Positions 37,221 through 45,226 of a stretch of 64,000 bases of DNA are shown here, piece after piece. The number at the start of each line of letters is the position of its first letter. Position 1 is the first letter of the stretch. Source of the stretch: Candidatus Zymogenus saltonus (GTDB lineage Bacteria > Desulfobacterota > Zymogenia > Zymogenales > Zymogenaceae); the NCBI GenBank assembly GCA_016929395.1, contig JAFGIX010000046.1, positions 62,001-126,000 of the forward strand, in the 5' to 3' direction. Below the pieces are notes generated by a model. The model saw nothing but the letters and a program-made list of their open reading frames with translations, did not search any database and was not told where the DNA came from. The position numbers and the translations under genes were made by a program.

Positions 37221-37296
37221 GCCGCGGTAGCTCAGTCGGTAGAGCATCGGACTGAAAATCCGAGTGTCCCCAGTTCGATTCTGGGCTGCGGCACCA
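37221..37296 (+). tRNA. tRNA-Phe (anticodon GAA)
   Basis: A 76-nt cloverleaf. The acceptor stem GCCGCGG pairs with CTGCGGC (one G-U). The D arm is GCTC ... GAGC, the anticodon stem TCGGA/TCCGA with loop CTGAAAA (GAA anticodon), and the T arm CCCAG-TTCGATT-CTGGG. The CCA end is encoded. A consensus promoter lies upstream and a rho-independent terminator follows 9 bp later. Diverged copies of its 3' end at 40568 and 62198 suggest that it serves as an integration target. Confidence 0.97.
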
Positions 37297-37305
37297 GTAA
37301 TTTCA

Positions 37306-37336
37306 AGGGGGGTCGATGATGTCGGCCCTCCTTTTT
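37306..37336 (+). terminator. Terminator of tRNA-Phe
   Basis: Arms AGGGGGGTCGA (37306-37316) and TCGGCCCTCCT (37322-37332) form 11 pairs, including two G-U, around a 5-nt loop, followed by a T run. Confidence 0.85.
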
Positions 37337-37359
37337 AATATCTGTCTAATTTATTCTCA

Positions 37360-38094
37360 CTAAGAGCCCCATATCATATCACAGAAGAGAGGATATATTT
37401 GTCTCAATTCAGAGAGCACTAGTCCCCGCAGAACGGACAATTCCTCCTCAGTAATGGGATCGACTTCAGGAATATAACGCCCTTTTACTCCCAGGTCAAA
37501 GCCCGTATTGTTCCTAATATCCTCGACCGAGTAGCCCGGAAGGGTTGCATCAAGGACGACCGCTCCACTATCTACGTCATATTTCAGCTGGGCCATTGGT
37601 GTAACTATGTGCGAAAGCATACCTCTTCGCCAGGGTACCGTCTCATCTTTGGCCGTTGCATTGATAAAATCGACTCTGGGCACGAACAGCCTGGTATCGT
37701 GTGTAAGTGTGAAGAGTATGATCCTTTTTGCCATCATGCCGAGCATATTCGAGCCTGCGCCCCCGGGCAGCCTGAGCTTCGGGTTTTCGTAATCACCCAC
37801 AACCGAGAGATTTATATTTCCAAGCCGGTCAATCTGTATCCCGCTGAGAAAAAACAGGTCCAGCATGCCGCGGTGCGCCAGGCCGAAGAACTCGTGTAAG
37901 CCATCCGTAATCCTCAGCTTGGGATCTCCATATATCATGCATAGGATATTTTTCGCGTGTCTGTTTTTCGCAAGGAGGACGCCGGCGGCGGGGATGGGCG
38001 ATAGAGTCCCCGTCGCCACGACCTCGCCGTCGTTCACCAGACGGGATATTATAACGATCATCCTTTCAAATGGATGAATTTCTGTACCGCTCAT
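37360..38094 (-). CDS. CoA-transferase subunit B (glutaconate/IpdB type)
   Basis: A 244-aa family I CoA-transferase beta subunit, with LRLPGGAGSNMLGMMAKRII and the HDTRLFVPRVDFI block typical of GctB/IpdB-like proteins. It would form a heterotetramer with the alpha subunit that moves CoA between carboxylic acids. The ORF is intact, but its partner gene, overlapping by 4 bp upstream, is interrupted by TGA, so function depends on that gene. It lies immediately after the tRNA-Phe terminator on the opposite strand. Confidence 0.83.
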   Translation of the reverse strand: MSGTEIHPFERMIVIISRLVNDGEVVATGTLSPIPAAGVLLAKNRHAKNILCMIYGDPKLRITDGLHEFFGLAHRGMLDLFFLSGIQIDRLGNINLSVVGDYENPKLRLPGGAGSNMLGMMAKRIILFTLTHDTRLFVPRVDFINATAKDETVPWRRGMLSHIVTPMAQLKYDVDSGAVVLDATLPGYSVEDIRNNTGFDLGVKGRYIPEVDPITEEELSVLRGLVLSELRQIYPLFCDMIWGS

Positions 38095-38942
38095 CTAATA
38101 CCTCCTGCATTAACAATTTGCATATATTCTTCGTGGTCTTTTGGTTCCAATACATATTTTTTTAGATAAGCCTCGAATGTTTTTTCCGTTTTCGAAGCTT
38201 CCATATATTCATTCAAGTGCTTCAGGTCAAGTCCATATCTGTCCCGGCACGATGTTGGATGAGCGCCGTTGAGGGCGTGAACAACGGCGTCGATATGTAT
38301 CGCGGAGACATAAACGCCGAACTTGCCAGCCACTACATCTTTTTCGTCAACAAGTTCTTCCACAACGGCGATCGTCTTTTTCGCGGCCGTGGCCAGAAGT
38401 CTGTCGTTGCGAAAGCTGTCCGTAACAACGGCGCCGGATCGAGCCCCTTTAAAGGCGTGGATAACGGCCACATCCGGCACGATGGGCGGGACGACGGCAT
38501 ATTCATTGCCGCTGTAAGGATCTTTTATGACCTTGATGTCCCGGCGTATCTTCATGTAGTCGGAGTTCAGCAAACCGATCACCGGGGTGAAAGGAAGTCC
38601 GTTGGCTCCAGCCTGGAGCGCAAGGAGCAGGGCCGGTCAGATGGTTTCAAGGAGCCGGAGCTTCCCCTCCTGGGCTTTTTTCCTGAAATTGGGGGCAAGC
38701 CCGAGCTCATCCATAACTATTTGAGGAAATTGCACGGTTGAGACACAGCCCGCGCCGATGAGTAAATCCACCACGTATCCCCCGGTCAGGACGGAAGTCA
38801 GGGTCAAATCTTTAATCCCGTTTTTTATCACCTCACGGATTACCGGCATAGGATTCATCTCCATGCCGCTGCCGACGCCCACATGCATCCCTGATCTGAT
38901 CATCTTCGCTGCCTCGGCGGCAGTTTTTACCTTATTGATCAT
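38091..38942 (-). pseudogene. CoA-transferase subunit A interrupted by an in-frame TGA
   Basis: Two open segments lie in the same frame. The first (38942-38640) runs from MINKVKTAAEAAKMIRSGM to RLLETI. The second continues directly after TGA (38639-38637) as PALLLALQAGANGLPF into GLLNSDYMKIRRD and ends at 38091. Together they make a 283-residue protein of normal length for GctA/IpdA-type alpha subunits; the sequence on both sides of the TGA is family-like. The simplest reading is a nonsense mutation, because neighbouring genes are also broken. A selenocysteine reading is considered under findings. It is divergent from the MarR gene. Confidence 0.75.
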
Positions 38943-39083
38943 TTTACATACCTCGCTCCTGCTTTTTTATTTTTTCCGCTTTAAGCTCTTTATTTACTAT
39001 TTTACATTAATACTTTAGGGTAATCTATTTGTTTATTTAATTTAGACGCATGTTATTTCTGCTATAAAACTTGGGAATTTTGA

Positions 39084-39130
39084 TTGACATAAAAAGGGGC
39101 TGGTACATATTTAGTTCATATTAACTAAAT
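39084..39130 (+). promoter_or_regulatory. MarR promoter with overlapping operator palindrome
   Basis: TTGACA (39084-39089) lies 18 bp before a TATTTA-like -10 (39108-39113). Overlapping it is a perfect inverted repeat: ATTTAGTT (39109-39116), a 6-bp spacer CATATT, and AACTAAAT (39123-39130). That is the size and shape of a MarR-family operator, so autorepression is likely. A second, imperfect copy lies at 39581-39600. Confidence 0.68.
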
Positions 39131-39159
39131 TGGTAAGCGCATTGGACAGGAAAAAACAA

Positions 39160-39564
39160 ATGGTCGAATTAATAGAGGACCTAACCATACTCCTCGGCGA
39201 GAGCCACGTCCCTTTTATGAACATGATACTGGAAAAGAGACTCACCGCAAAACAGATAGATTACTTAAGCACGATTACAAGACTCGGTAATCCCAGACTT
39301 GGCGATCTTGCACGGGAATTGGGGCTGAGCAGCCCCTCTATCACTGCGATTATAAAGAGATTTGTCGATCTTGGATTCGTTGAAAAAACGCCCTCGGAAG
39401 ACGACAAGAGATCGTTTAGGGTTCGGCTTACCGAGAAAGGAAGAGAATTGGAAAAAATGCATCAGCAATCTCATATGGAGATGGCAGAAACGCTGATCAA
39501 AAATCTGTAAGATACTGAAGTCGATCAATTGATGAGTCTTTTGAAGAAGACCATAAAGGAGTAA
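39160..39564 (+). pseudogene. MarR-family regulator truncated by a premature TAA
   Basis: A winged-helix regulator: RLGDLARELGLSSPSITAIIKRFVDLGFVEK is the DNA-binding helix pair, and SEDDKRSFRVRLTEKGRELE the wing. The ORF stops at TAA (39508-39510) after LIKNL. The same frame continues DTEVDQLMSLLKKTIKE to a second TAA at 39562. That tail is the usual dimerisation helix of MarR proteins (L.DEEV.QL..LLKK), so the stop is premature. Without the helix the protein probably cannot dimerise. The ATG at 39160 has AGGA upstream. It is divergent from the CoA-transferase genes. Confidence 0.72.
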
Positions 39565-39580
39565 TTTTTTTACAAATATA

Positions 39581-39600
39581 TTTAGTTCATATGAAATAAA
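39581..39600. promoter_or_regulatory. Second MarR-type operator, imperfect
   Basis: TTTAGTTCATATGAAATAAA repeats the left arm and spacer of the 39109-39130 palindrome exactly, with two changes in the right arm. It lies between the MarR gene and the hydrolase remnant, so the hydrolase was probably part of the same regulon. Confidence 0.55.
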
Positions 39601-39716
39601 TATATTTGAATAATTATTTTTCAACGGCATCATAAAGACGTACCAACGACCGCGTAGTAAGGATAGTGCGATGGAATATATTTGTCACCCAATAAGAGAA
39701 CAAGGAGGGAGTTCAG

Positions 39717-40642
39717 ATGTAAAACAGGGATATAATATTACGCAGGATAGATGATGATCAAGCCTGGCTCGAATCACGCTATCGATACGTAGACTTACCG
39801 GATTGGCCCAACGCGATGGTTTACGACAGCGGCGGGGATGGGGAAGTGCTTTTCTTTGCGTCCGTCATGCCGCCGTTTGACGTTATTCATGTTCCAAATA
39901 TCAAGTATTTTGGGAAAAGATTCAGAGTGGTTACCTATAGACGCCGTGAGTCGGTGGCCCGGCCGATATACCCGGCCGAGCGCGCGGATGAGATCAGAAA
40001 TCTCTTGAATGCGCTGGGTATCGATCGTGCCCATTTCTGCGGCTGAACGAAGGGGCGATTGCCGTGTTTGCGCTGGCAAAGACGGGCCCGCGGCGGATAC
40101 GATCTGTCATATGTACCTGTATCGGGATGGACAACTTGATTTCTCCATTCAAATTTTGGTTTGGGAGGAACTTTCCGGGCAATCCGAGCGCAAAGCTTGT
40201 CGGCCGGCTGGTGGTTTTATTGATGTTGCTTCGTACTCCCGATAGTTTTGTCGTGGCCCACCTGTGGAGCAAAAACCCAAACCCAATGTCGACGATGATA
40301 AACGGTGTCTTCCCACTGTACGAGCACTACGATCCGCCGGTCGAGCATTTGACCATGCCGGTGTTGAACATACAGTCATCCCCGGCCTTGTCGGATGATT
40401 CCGCCCTGCGATTCGTGGAGCTTCCGCCCAAGGGGGAGCTGAAAACCATTCCGGGGCTTTCGCATCTCTGCATGTGGACGAAGGCGGACAAGTTCAACCG
40501 TCTATTAGCAGAATTTTTTAACGGACTTTCCCGACGCGAAGAAAGGTTGATCGGTTATACAGGAGTATCGATTCCGGGTTGCGGCACCAATGGTTTCAAG
40601 GGGAGGGCGACAATTTTTGCCCCCCCCTTTTTTGCTGAATGA
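39717..40642 (+). pseudogene. Alpha/beta hydrolase, broken
   Basis: AAGGAGGG precedes an ATG (39717) that is followed at once by TAA (39720). The frame then stays open and encodes hydrolase sequence: VYDSGGDGEVLFFASVMPPF, FRVVTYRRRESVARPIY, LLNALGIDRAHFCG. It stops at TGA (40044-40046). One base out of frame it continues as EGAIAVFALAKTGPRR through MPVLNIQSSPAL to the catalytic-histidine region GLSHLCMWTKADKFNRLL. The frameshift falls exactly at the nucleophile elbow (G-x-S-x-G), and the serine codon is not recoverable. The open frame then runs to 40642 into the tRNA-tail copy, so the native 3' end may also be lost. Confidence 0.78.
40568..40632 (+). repeat. Copy of the tRNA-Phe 3' end with its terminator (att-like)
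   Basis: 40568-40605 matches 37275-37312 at 33 of 38 positions. It covers the T-loop, the 3' T-stem and acceptor strands, the CCA and the spacer tttcaagggg. A terminator-like hairpin with T run follows (40599-40632). The 5' half of a tRNA is absent. This is what an integration event into the tRNA 3' end leaves behind. No integrase gene is seen nearby. Confidence 0.8.
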
Positions 40643-40980
40643 TCAGGCTTCAACTTCGATTACTGAATAGTATTTTGTTCCTGTTACAGAAAGTTGTTCG
40701 GGCGGTTTTTGTGATCTTTGGTCGGGGGGCATTTAGGAAAATTCATGGACGGATTGCCCAATCAAGAGTTGTATGATATGATAATGGAAGCAAAAATCTT
40801 GACTTGGAAACGGCAAAGGGAGCATAATTCCTTTGATTTGCACAGGGGGCTTTATGATCGCACGCCGGCTCATGGAGCGTTATTCACTTGATCTTGTAAA
40901 TTCGGGCATGAGACATACACTTTTGGATTTACGTATAAACCGGTATCGTTGTGGGGACGGGTCGATTGGGTACGGGATAT
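40643..40980. other. Intergenic region before the VKOR-DsbA gene
   Basis: A 338-bp stretch with no convincing ORF. It contains the promoter at 40799-40828, leaving a leader of roughly 145 nt before the start at 40981. Confidence 0.55.
40799..40828 (+). promoter_or_regulatory. Promoter of the VKOR-DsbA / cysteine-rich peptide pair
   Basis: TTGACT (40799-40804) and CATAAT (40823-40828), each one mismatch from consensus, are 18 bp apart. Confidence 0.55.
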
Positions 40981-42210
40981 ATGCAGAAAATTAAGAAAGT
41001 TACCAATATATTGCTTCTGCTTTCGGGGGCGGGGGCCGTCATCGCTGTTGTGTTGACGGCCGCCCACTATATGCCCGATTTCGGTAAAACGCTTCCCTTC
41101 TGCGGAGAGGCGGAGGGATCGTGCGTTGATATTTATCAATTGCCGTATGCCCTGTTTCTGGGAATCCCCATCGCGGCATACGGTCTTTTTTTCTATCTTG
41201 TCGTTATATTCACCCTTATTGCCGCCGACGCCGCGGGGGGGAGATATTATCGGGAAGCTACGGTCATACTCCTGCCTCTGTGCGCCCTGGCCCTCGTTAT
41301 TGATCTGGGATTGGGAATCACACTCATTATCATCGGGGAACTCTGCATTTATTGCGTCGCAACATATGCAATAAACATCATTCTTTTCTTGCTTCTGATT
41401 TATTCATTCAAAACAGCGAATAAGGCCGAGGGGGTGTCGTTTTTCGCCACGTTGAAAAACATCTTGAAAATAGGTGAAAACGAGAGAGAAAGAAGGGCGA
41501 TCTACGCGCTTTATATGATTTGTGTCACCCTTATCTTTTCTTCCGTTTTTTTTCTGTCTCACGCATTTGGAAACAAGACGCCGGATGTAAAAACAGATGC
41601 TCAATTGTACATTGATGAATTGTATAAGGCTCCGCCCGAAGCGATCGATTTCCCCGAAAGTGACCTTGTCGTTGGGAACAAGAATGCACCCCTGACCGTT
41701 TATGTCTTCACGGATTTCCTTTGCAGCGCCTGTTACAGGCTTTATAATAATGAGCAAATCCTGCTGAAGCGGTTCGATAATCAAATAAGATTCGTCCATT
41801 ACAATTATCCGCTGGATATAAAGTGCAACGAATCGATGGGCCGGACGTTGTATAAAAATTCATGCATCGCATCGCGCTCTATGCTTGCGGCTTCCGATGC
41901 GGGTGTTTTCTCCCAATACTATGAAGAACATTATTTAAGGTATAATAAATATAACCACAACTTTACCTTGGAGGATGTCACCGTCAACATGGGAACTCTT
42001 GCGGATTCAATTCTTTTTATGAAGTATATGGGATCTCCCAAAACGGACTATATCATCCAGCGTGACGTCAGGTTGGCAAGGAAACTTGGGATCAAGGGCA
42101 CGCCGGTCCTTTTCGTCAACGGCAGAAGGATCGGGGGGGCGATTCCTGTCGAGGTGATGGAGAAGATTGTCTATAAGGAGCTTTCCTCACCTCAAAAAGA
42201 GAATAAGTAG
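40981..42210 (+). CDS. VKOR-DsbA fusion, disulfide-forming membrane enzyme
   Basis: A 409-aa two-part protein. Residues 1-145 form a vitamin K epoxide reductase homologue with four to five membrane helices, loop cysteines C41 and C48 and active-site CIYC (122-125). Another hydrophobic segment near 172-192 leads to a periplasmic thioredoxin/DsbA domain with CSAC (247-250) and the cis-Pro segment GTPVLFVNG. VKOR regenerates the oxidised thioredoxin-fold partner using quinone, replacing DsbB, and the DsbA part oxidises exported proteins. The ATG at 40981 is chosen over a GTG ten codons upstream. A secreted ten-cysteine peptide gene follows 116 bp downstream. Confidence 0.88.
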   Translation: MQKIKKVTNILLLLSGAGAVIAVVLTAAHYMPDFGKTLPFCGEAEGSCVDIYQLPYALFLGIPIAAYGLFFYLVVIFTLIAADAAGGRYYREATVILLPLCALALVIDLGLGITLIIIGELCIYCVATYAINIILFLLLIYSFKTANKAEGVSFFATLKNILKIGENERERRAIYALYMICVTLIFSSVFFLSHAFGNKTPDVKTDAQLYIDELYKAPPEAIDFPESDLVVGNKNAPLTVYVFTDFLCSACYRLYNNEQILLKRFDNQIRFVHYNYPLDIKCNESMGRTLYKNSCIASRSMLAASDAGVFSQYYEEHYLRYNKYNHNFTLEDVTVNMGTLADSILFMKYMGSPKTDYIIQRDVRLARKLGIKGTPVLFVNGRRIGGAIPVEVMEKIVYKELSSPQKENK

Positions 42211-42326
42211 ATGAGCAGACGATGAAGATCGCGGAAAATCCCGCTGTTTGAGTCGTTCTGTAGTTTTAAAAACAAATATCCCAGAGTGAGCATTCTGAGG
42301 AATAAAGAGAGGAAAGTGAAAAAATT

Positions 42327-42662
42327 GTGATAAAGACAATTGTTGCCTGTTTGTTCGTGATGGGGATGCTGGCCTTTGCATCGACTGCGTTCATGGCCGA
42401 ACCTCCCGTGAGTACGCATCTTTTGCAGGGGGATAAGATTGAATCATCGGGGCCGGCGGAAAACCGCGTCCTTCTTGCCACATTTGTTTGCGGCGGTGGC
42501 TACTGTGATGACGGTGAGAGCTGCTGTGACAGCTACAACGCCTGTTGTCCGTCCGGGATGAACATGTATTGCAGCGGTTCGAATACCTGCTACAGCTCTA
42601 TAGCGGACGCTCAAGCCGATTGCGGCGACAGCTATGATATTTGCTGGTCACCGGCCAATTAG
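42327..42662 (+). CDS. Exported cysteine-rich peptide, granulin-like spacing
   Basis: A 111-aa precursor with a signal peptide (MIKTIVACLFVMGMLAFAST, cleavage near FMA-EPP), a propeptide-like stretch to about residue 52, then a compact domain with ten cysteines in 51 residues. The spacing includes two adjacent Cys pairs (GESCCDSYNACCPSG), reminiscent of granulin or knottin folds; I cannot assign a family. Translation starts at GTG with GAGAGG upstream. The gene follows the VKOR-DsbA fusion and is a likely dedicated substrate. It may be a secreted toxin, adhesin or signalling peptide (inference). Confidence 0.75.
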   Translation: MIKTIVACLFVMGMLAFASTAFMAEPPVSTHLLQGDKIESSGPAENRVLLATFVCGGGYCDDGESCCDSYNACCPSGMNMYCSGSNTCYSSIADAQADCGDSYDICWSPAN

Positions 42663-42766
42663 GGGCTAAATGGATTCGATTCCTAAAGGTCATTACCGGC
42701 AGTGCAGTGGAATTGATTAAAGAGATTAATTAGGAAGGGAGGCTGACTTATCTGAAACGAGGACTA

Positions 42767-42835
42767 CCCCCAGGTGCCGGCGGTTTCTTCCATGGAACTC
42801 GGTCTTTACGCTATGCTCGTCCGCCTTCCTGGGGG
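42767..42835. repeat. Long inverted repeat / structured hairpin
   Basis: CCCCCAGG (42767-42774) pairs perfectly with CCTGGGGG (42828-42835), and GGCGG (42779-42783) with CCGCC (42821-42825), around a 37-nt loop. No T run follows. It lies between the cysteine-rich peptide gene and the convergent TetR gene. It may be a transcript end or an unrecognised RNA structure. Confidence 0.6.
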
Positions 42836-42881
42836 CACCATCCAATATCAAATATAAATTTCCTGAGCGATCCGGTTTGTT

Positions 42882-43514
42882 TCAGGCCTTTTCCTTCATC
42901 GGCGGATCCGGGATTCTCCCTTTAGCCTTGTCTGCCTCGGAGCGGGTGAGAAGACCTGCGGCCAGAAAGGAGAAGAGAAAGTCCGTTATCTCCCCGCGGT
43001 CGACAGATCCCGGATAGCGCACAAGGAGGTTGCAGAGATTGTCCATCATCCCCACGATAGCCACCGCCGCAAGACGGGTGTTGCAGGGCCGAATCCTGTT
43101 GTCGGCCTGACCGGCCTCAAGCTCTTCCGCCACCAGATCTATGAAACGGCCGCGGACCTCTTCGATGTTTCTGAGCACAGATTCGTCTATGCCTGAGCTC
43201 ACCTCGTTGAAGACTATTTGAGCGAGGTCACTGTATCTAATGTACCTGTCCACGTTGATGTCTATCAGCTTCCTGAAGTGATCTATGAAGGGAAGGTCGG
43301 ACTTCAGGCTCGTCCTTATCTCCCCCATCACGGCCTCCATTCCCTCGGTCACCGTGGCGGAGAAGAGGAGGGACTTGCTCTCGAAATTGTAATAGAGGGT
43401 TCCCTTGGAGACGCCGGCCGTCTCGGCTATGTCGTCCATCTTTGCCTGGTGAAAACCGTTTCTGGAAAAGACCCTGACCGCGGCGTTAAGTATCTTTTCT
43501 CTCGTCTCTTTCAT
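42882..43514 (-). CDS. TetR/AcrR family repressor
   Basis: A 210-aa regulator with an N-terminal TetR helix-turn-helix (REKILNAAVRVFSRNGFHQAKMDDIAETAGVSKGTLYYNFESK, residues 4-46) and a helical ligand-binding domain to about residue 195. It is divergent from the aminotransferase-kinase-aldolase operon. A 14-bp perfect palindrome sits in the shared control region, so it probably represses that operon and itself. The ligand is unknown, perhaps a pathway substrate. Confidence 0.88.
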   Translation of the reverse strand: MKETREKILNAAVRVFSRNGFHQAKMDDIAETAGVSKGTLYYNFESKSLLFSATVTEGMEAVMGEIRTSLKSDLPFIDHFRKLIDINVDRYIRYSDLAQIVFNEVSSGIDESVLRNIEEVRGRFIDLVAEELEAGQADNRIRPCNTRLAAVAIVGMMDNLCNLLVRYPGSVDRGEITDFLFSFLAAGLLTRSEADKAKGRIPDPPMKEKA

Positions 43515-43557
43515 CTGTATTATTAAAGTGGTTGTTTATCTTCTTGTCTTCCACCTT

Positions 43558-43624
43558 AAGATACAGGCTCGGGAGTAAATAGTCAATAAAAAAATTGTAC
43601 TGACCGGTCAGTTTTTTGTTGACA
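43558..43624. promoter_or_regulatory. TetR control region with 14-bp palindromic operator
   Basis: The operator ACTGACCGGTCAGT (43599-43612) is a perfect palindrome. To its left, on the minus strand, TTGACT (43586-43581) and TATCTT (43563-43558), 17 bp apart, form a promoter for the TetR gene. To its right TTGACA (43619-43624) begins a plus-strand promoter with a poor -10 (TATTGA at 43642). One dimer bound between them could control both directions. Confidence 0.72.
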
Positions 43625-43718
43625 ACCGTGTTGAAATACTGTATTGAATTGAGGGTAAATAGGAAAATACCGCACTTCATCGTACAATAACCATCCAAGT
43701 TTAAAGGAGGCACCCACC

Positions 43719-45167
43719 ATGACAGCTCAGGAATACGCAATCTCCCACTGGCCCGATACGGAAGAGATACTCGCAAAATTGGACAGACTGACCCATCAGC
43801 CGATGCGTCCAATCCCCAGGGACAAGATGGAAGAGTATCTGGCCTATTTTGAGAATAAGTGCAAGAAGTCGAAGTCATTGATCGAGAAGGCCCGGCAGTA
43901 CATCCCCGGCGGTGTTCAGCACAACCTCGCCTTCAACTACCCCTTTCCCATCGCCATAGAAAAAACGGAAGGCCCCTATCTCTGGGATGTGGACGGCAAC
44001 CGCTACATCGACTTCCTTCAGGCCGGCGGGCCAACCCTCCTGGGAAGCAATTTCGGCGAGGTCCGGGAAAAGGTATTCGACCTGATAACCAACTGCGGCC
44101 CGGTTACCGGGCTGTTTCACGAGTACGAGCTTAAGCTGGCGGAGCTTATCAGCAGACACATGCCGGCGGTGGAGATGTTCAGGATGCTAGGCTCCGGCAC
44201 GGAGGCGGTGATGGCGGCGATCCGCGCCGCAAGGAACTTCACAGGGAAGAAGAAGGTCATCAAGGTGGGCGGCGCCTACCACGGCTGGAGCGACCAGATG
44301 GTCTACGGCCTCCACATACCGGGGCTTGCCGGCTTCGAGGCGCACGGCATTCCCCCGGAGTGCATCGAGCACACACAGGAGTTTTTCCCCAACGACATCG
44401 ACGGGCCGAACGGGCTTACCGCCATCATGGAGAAAAACGAGACGGACGGGGGAACCGCGGCGGTCATCGTGGAGCCGTTGGGGCCGGAGAGCGCCACCCG
44501 TCCGGTCACCCGGGACTTCAACCAGCGGGTGAGGGAGCTCTGCGACAGGTTCGGGGCGCTCCTAATCTTCGACGAGGTGGTCACCGGCTTTCGCGTTGGG
44601 CTCGGCGGGGCGCAGGGCTACTTCAAGATAAAGCCTGACCTCACTATCTTCGGAAAATGCGTCGCCGGGGGCTACCCGGCGGCGGGGGGGCTGGGCGGCC
44701 GCAGGGACATCATGCTGACCCTGGCGGCGGGCCTGGAGGCGGGAAAGCCGAGGGTTTATGTGGGGGGGACGCTGGCGGCAAATCCGTTGAGCTGTGTCGC
44801 GGGTTATTACTCGATCCTGGCGATCGAGGAAAACCGGGCCCACGTGGTCGCCGGTCAGGCGGGCGATCGCTTAGCTCAGGGGCTCAACGAGATCATCGAG
44901 AGGCACGGACTTCCCTTCGTGGCGTTCAACCACGGCTCGATATGCCACCTGGAGACCTCGGGGGTGATGCTTCTAAACATCGACCACCCGAATCTTCTGG
45001 ATGAAGCCAAGCATAGAAAACACATGATGGAGGAGATGGGGGCCGCCTTTATGGCGGAGGGGATCGTGACACTGGCGGGAAGCCGGCTCTACACCTCCAT
45101 GGCGGACACCGACGACGTGATAGACGACGCCCTCGAGCGCTTCGACCGGATTTTCAAGGATATTTAG
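43719..45167 (+). CDS. Class III aminotransferase (glutamate-1-semialdehyde aminomutase-like)
   Basis: A 482-aa PLP enzyme. It has YIPGGVQHN near the N-terminus, GSGTEAVMAAIRAAR, AYHGWSD, LLIFDEVVTGFR (cofactor Asp) and FGKCVAGGYPAAGG, with the Schiff-base lysine in FGK. It resembles HemL, but its length and its operon with a sugar kinase and a class II aldolase argue against a role in haem synthesis. It more likely transaminates an amino sugar or amino-polyol to a carbonyl compound. AAAGGAGG precedes the ATG. It is the first gene of a three-gene operon. Confidence 0.85.
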   Translation: MTAQEYAISHWPDTEEILAKLDRLTHQPMRPIPRDKMEEYLAYFENKCKKSKSLIEKARQYIPGGVQHNLAFNYPFPIAIEKTEGPYLWDVDGNRYIDFLQAGGPTLLGSNFGEVREKVFDLITNCGPVTGLFHEYELKLAELISRHMPAVEMFRMLGSGTEAVMAAIRAARNFTGKKKVIKVGGAYHGWSDQMVYGLHIPGLAGFEAHGIPPECIEHTQEFFPNDIDGPNGLTAIMEKNETDGGTAAVIVEPLGPESATRPVTRDFNQRVRELCDRFGALLIFDEVVTGFRVGLGGAQGYFKIKPDLTIFGKCVAGGYPAAGGLGGRRDIMLTLAAGLEAGKPRVYVGGTLAANPLSCVAGYYSILAIEENRAHVVAGQAGDRLAQGLNEIIERHGLPFVAFNHGSICHLETSGVMLLNIDHPNLLDEAKHRKHMMEEMGAAFMAEGIVTLAGSRLYTSMADTDDVIDDALERFDRIFKDI

Positions 45168-45226
45168 CGTTGACGGCGGCCCGTTTTGATATTAAACTTT
45201 CGACTACGTAGAGGGGAGGCGGCGTT

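Noticed and set aside
37119-37319. 66-codon ORF covering the tRNA region
   Set aside because: The region is a complete tRNA-Phe gene with its promoter and terminator.
37360-40642. Reassigned stop codons (alternative genetic code) to explain the TGA and TAA interruptions
   Set aside because: TGA and TAA both end many intact genes in the window, and the hydrolase also has a frameshift, so ordinary decay is enough.
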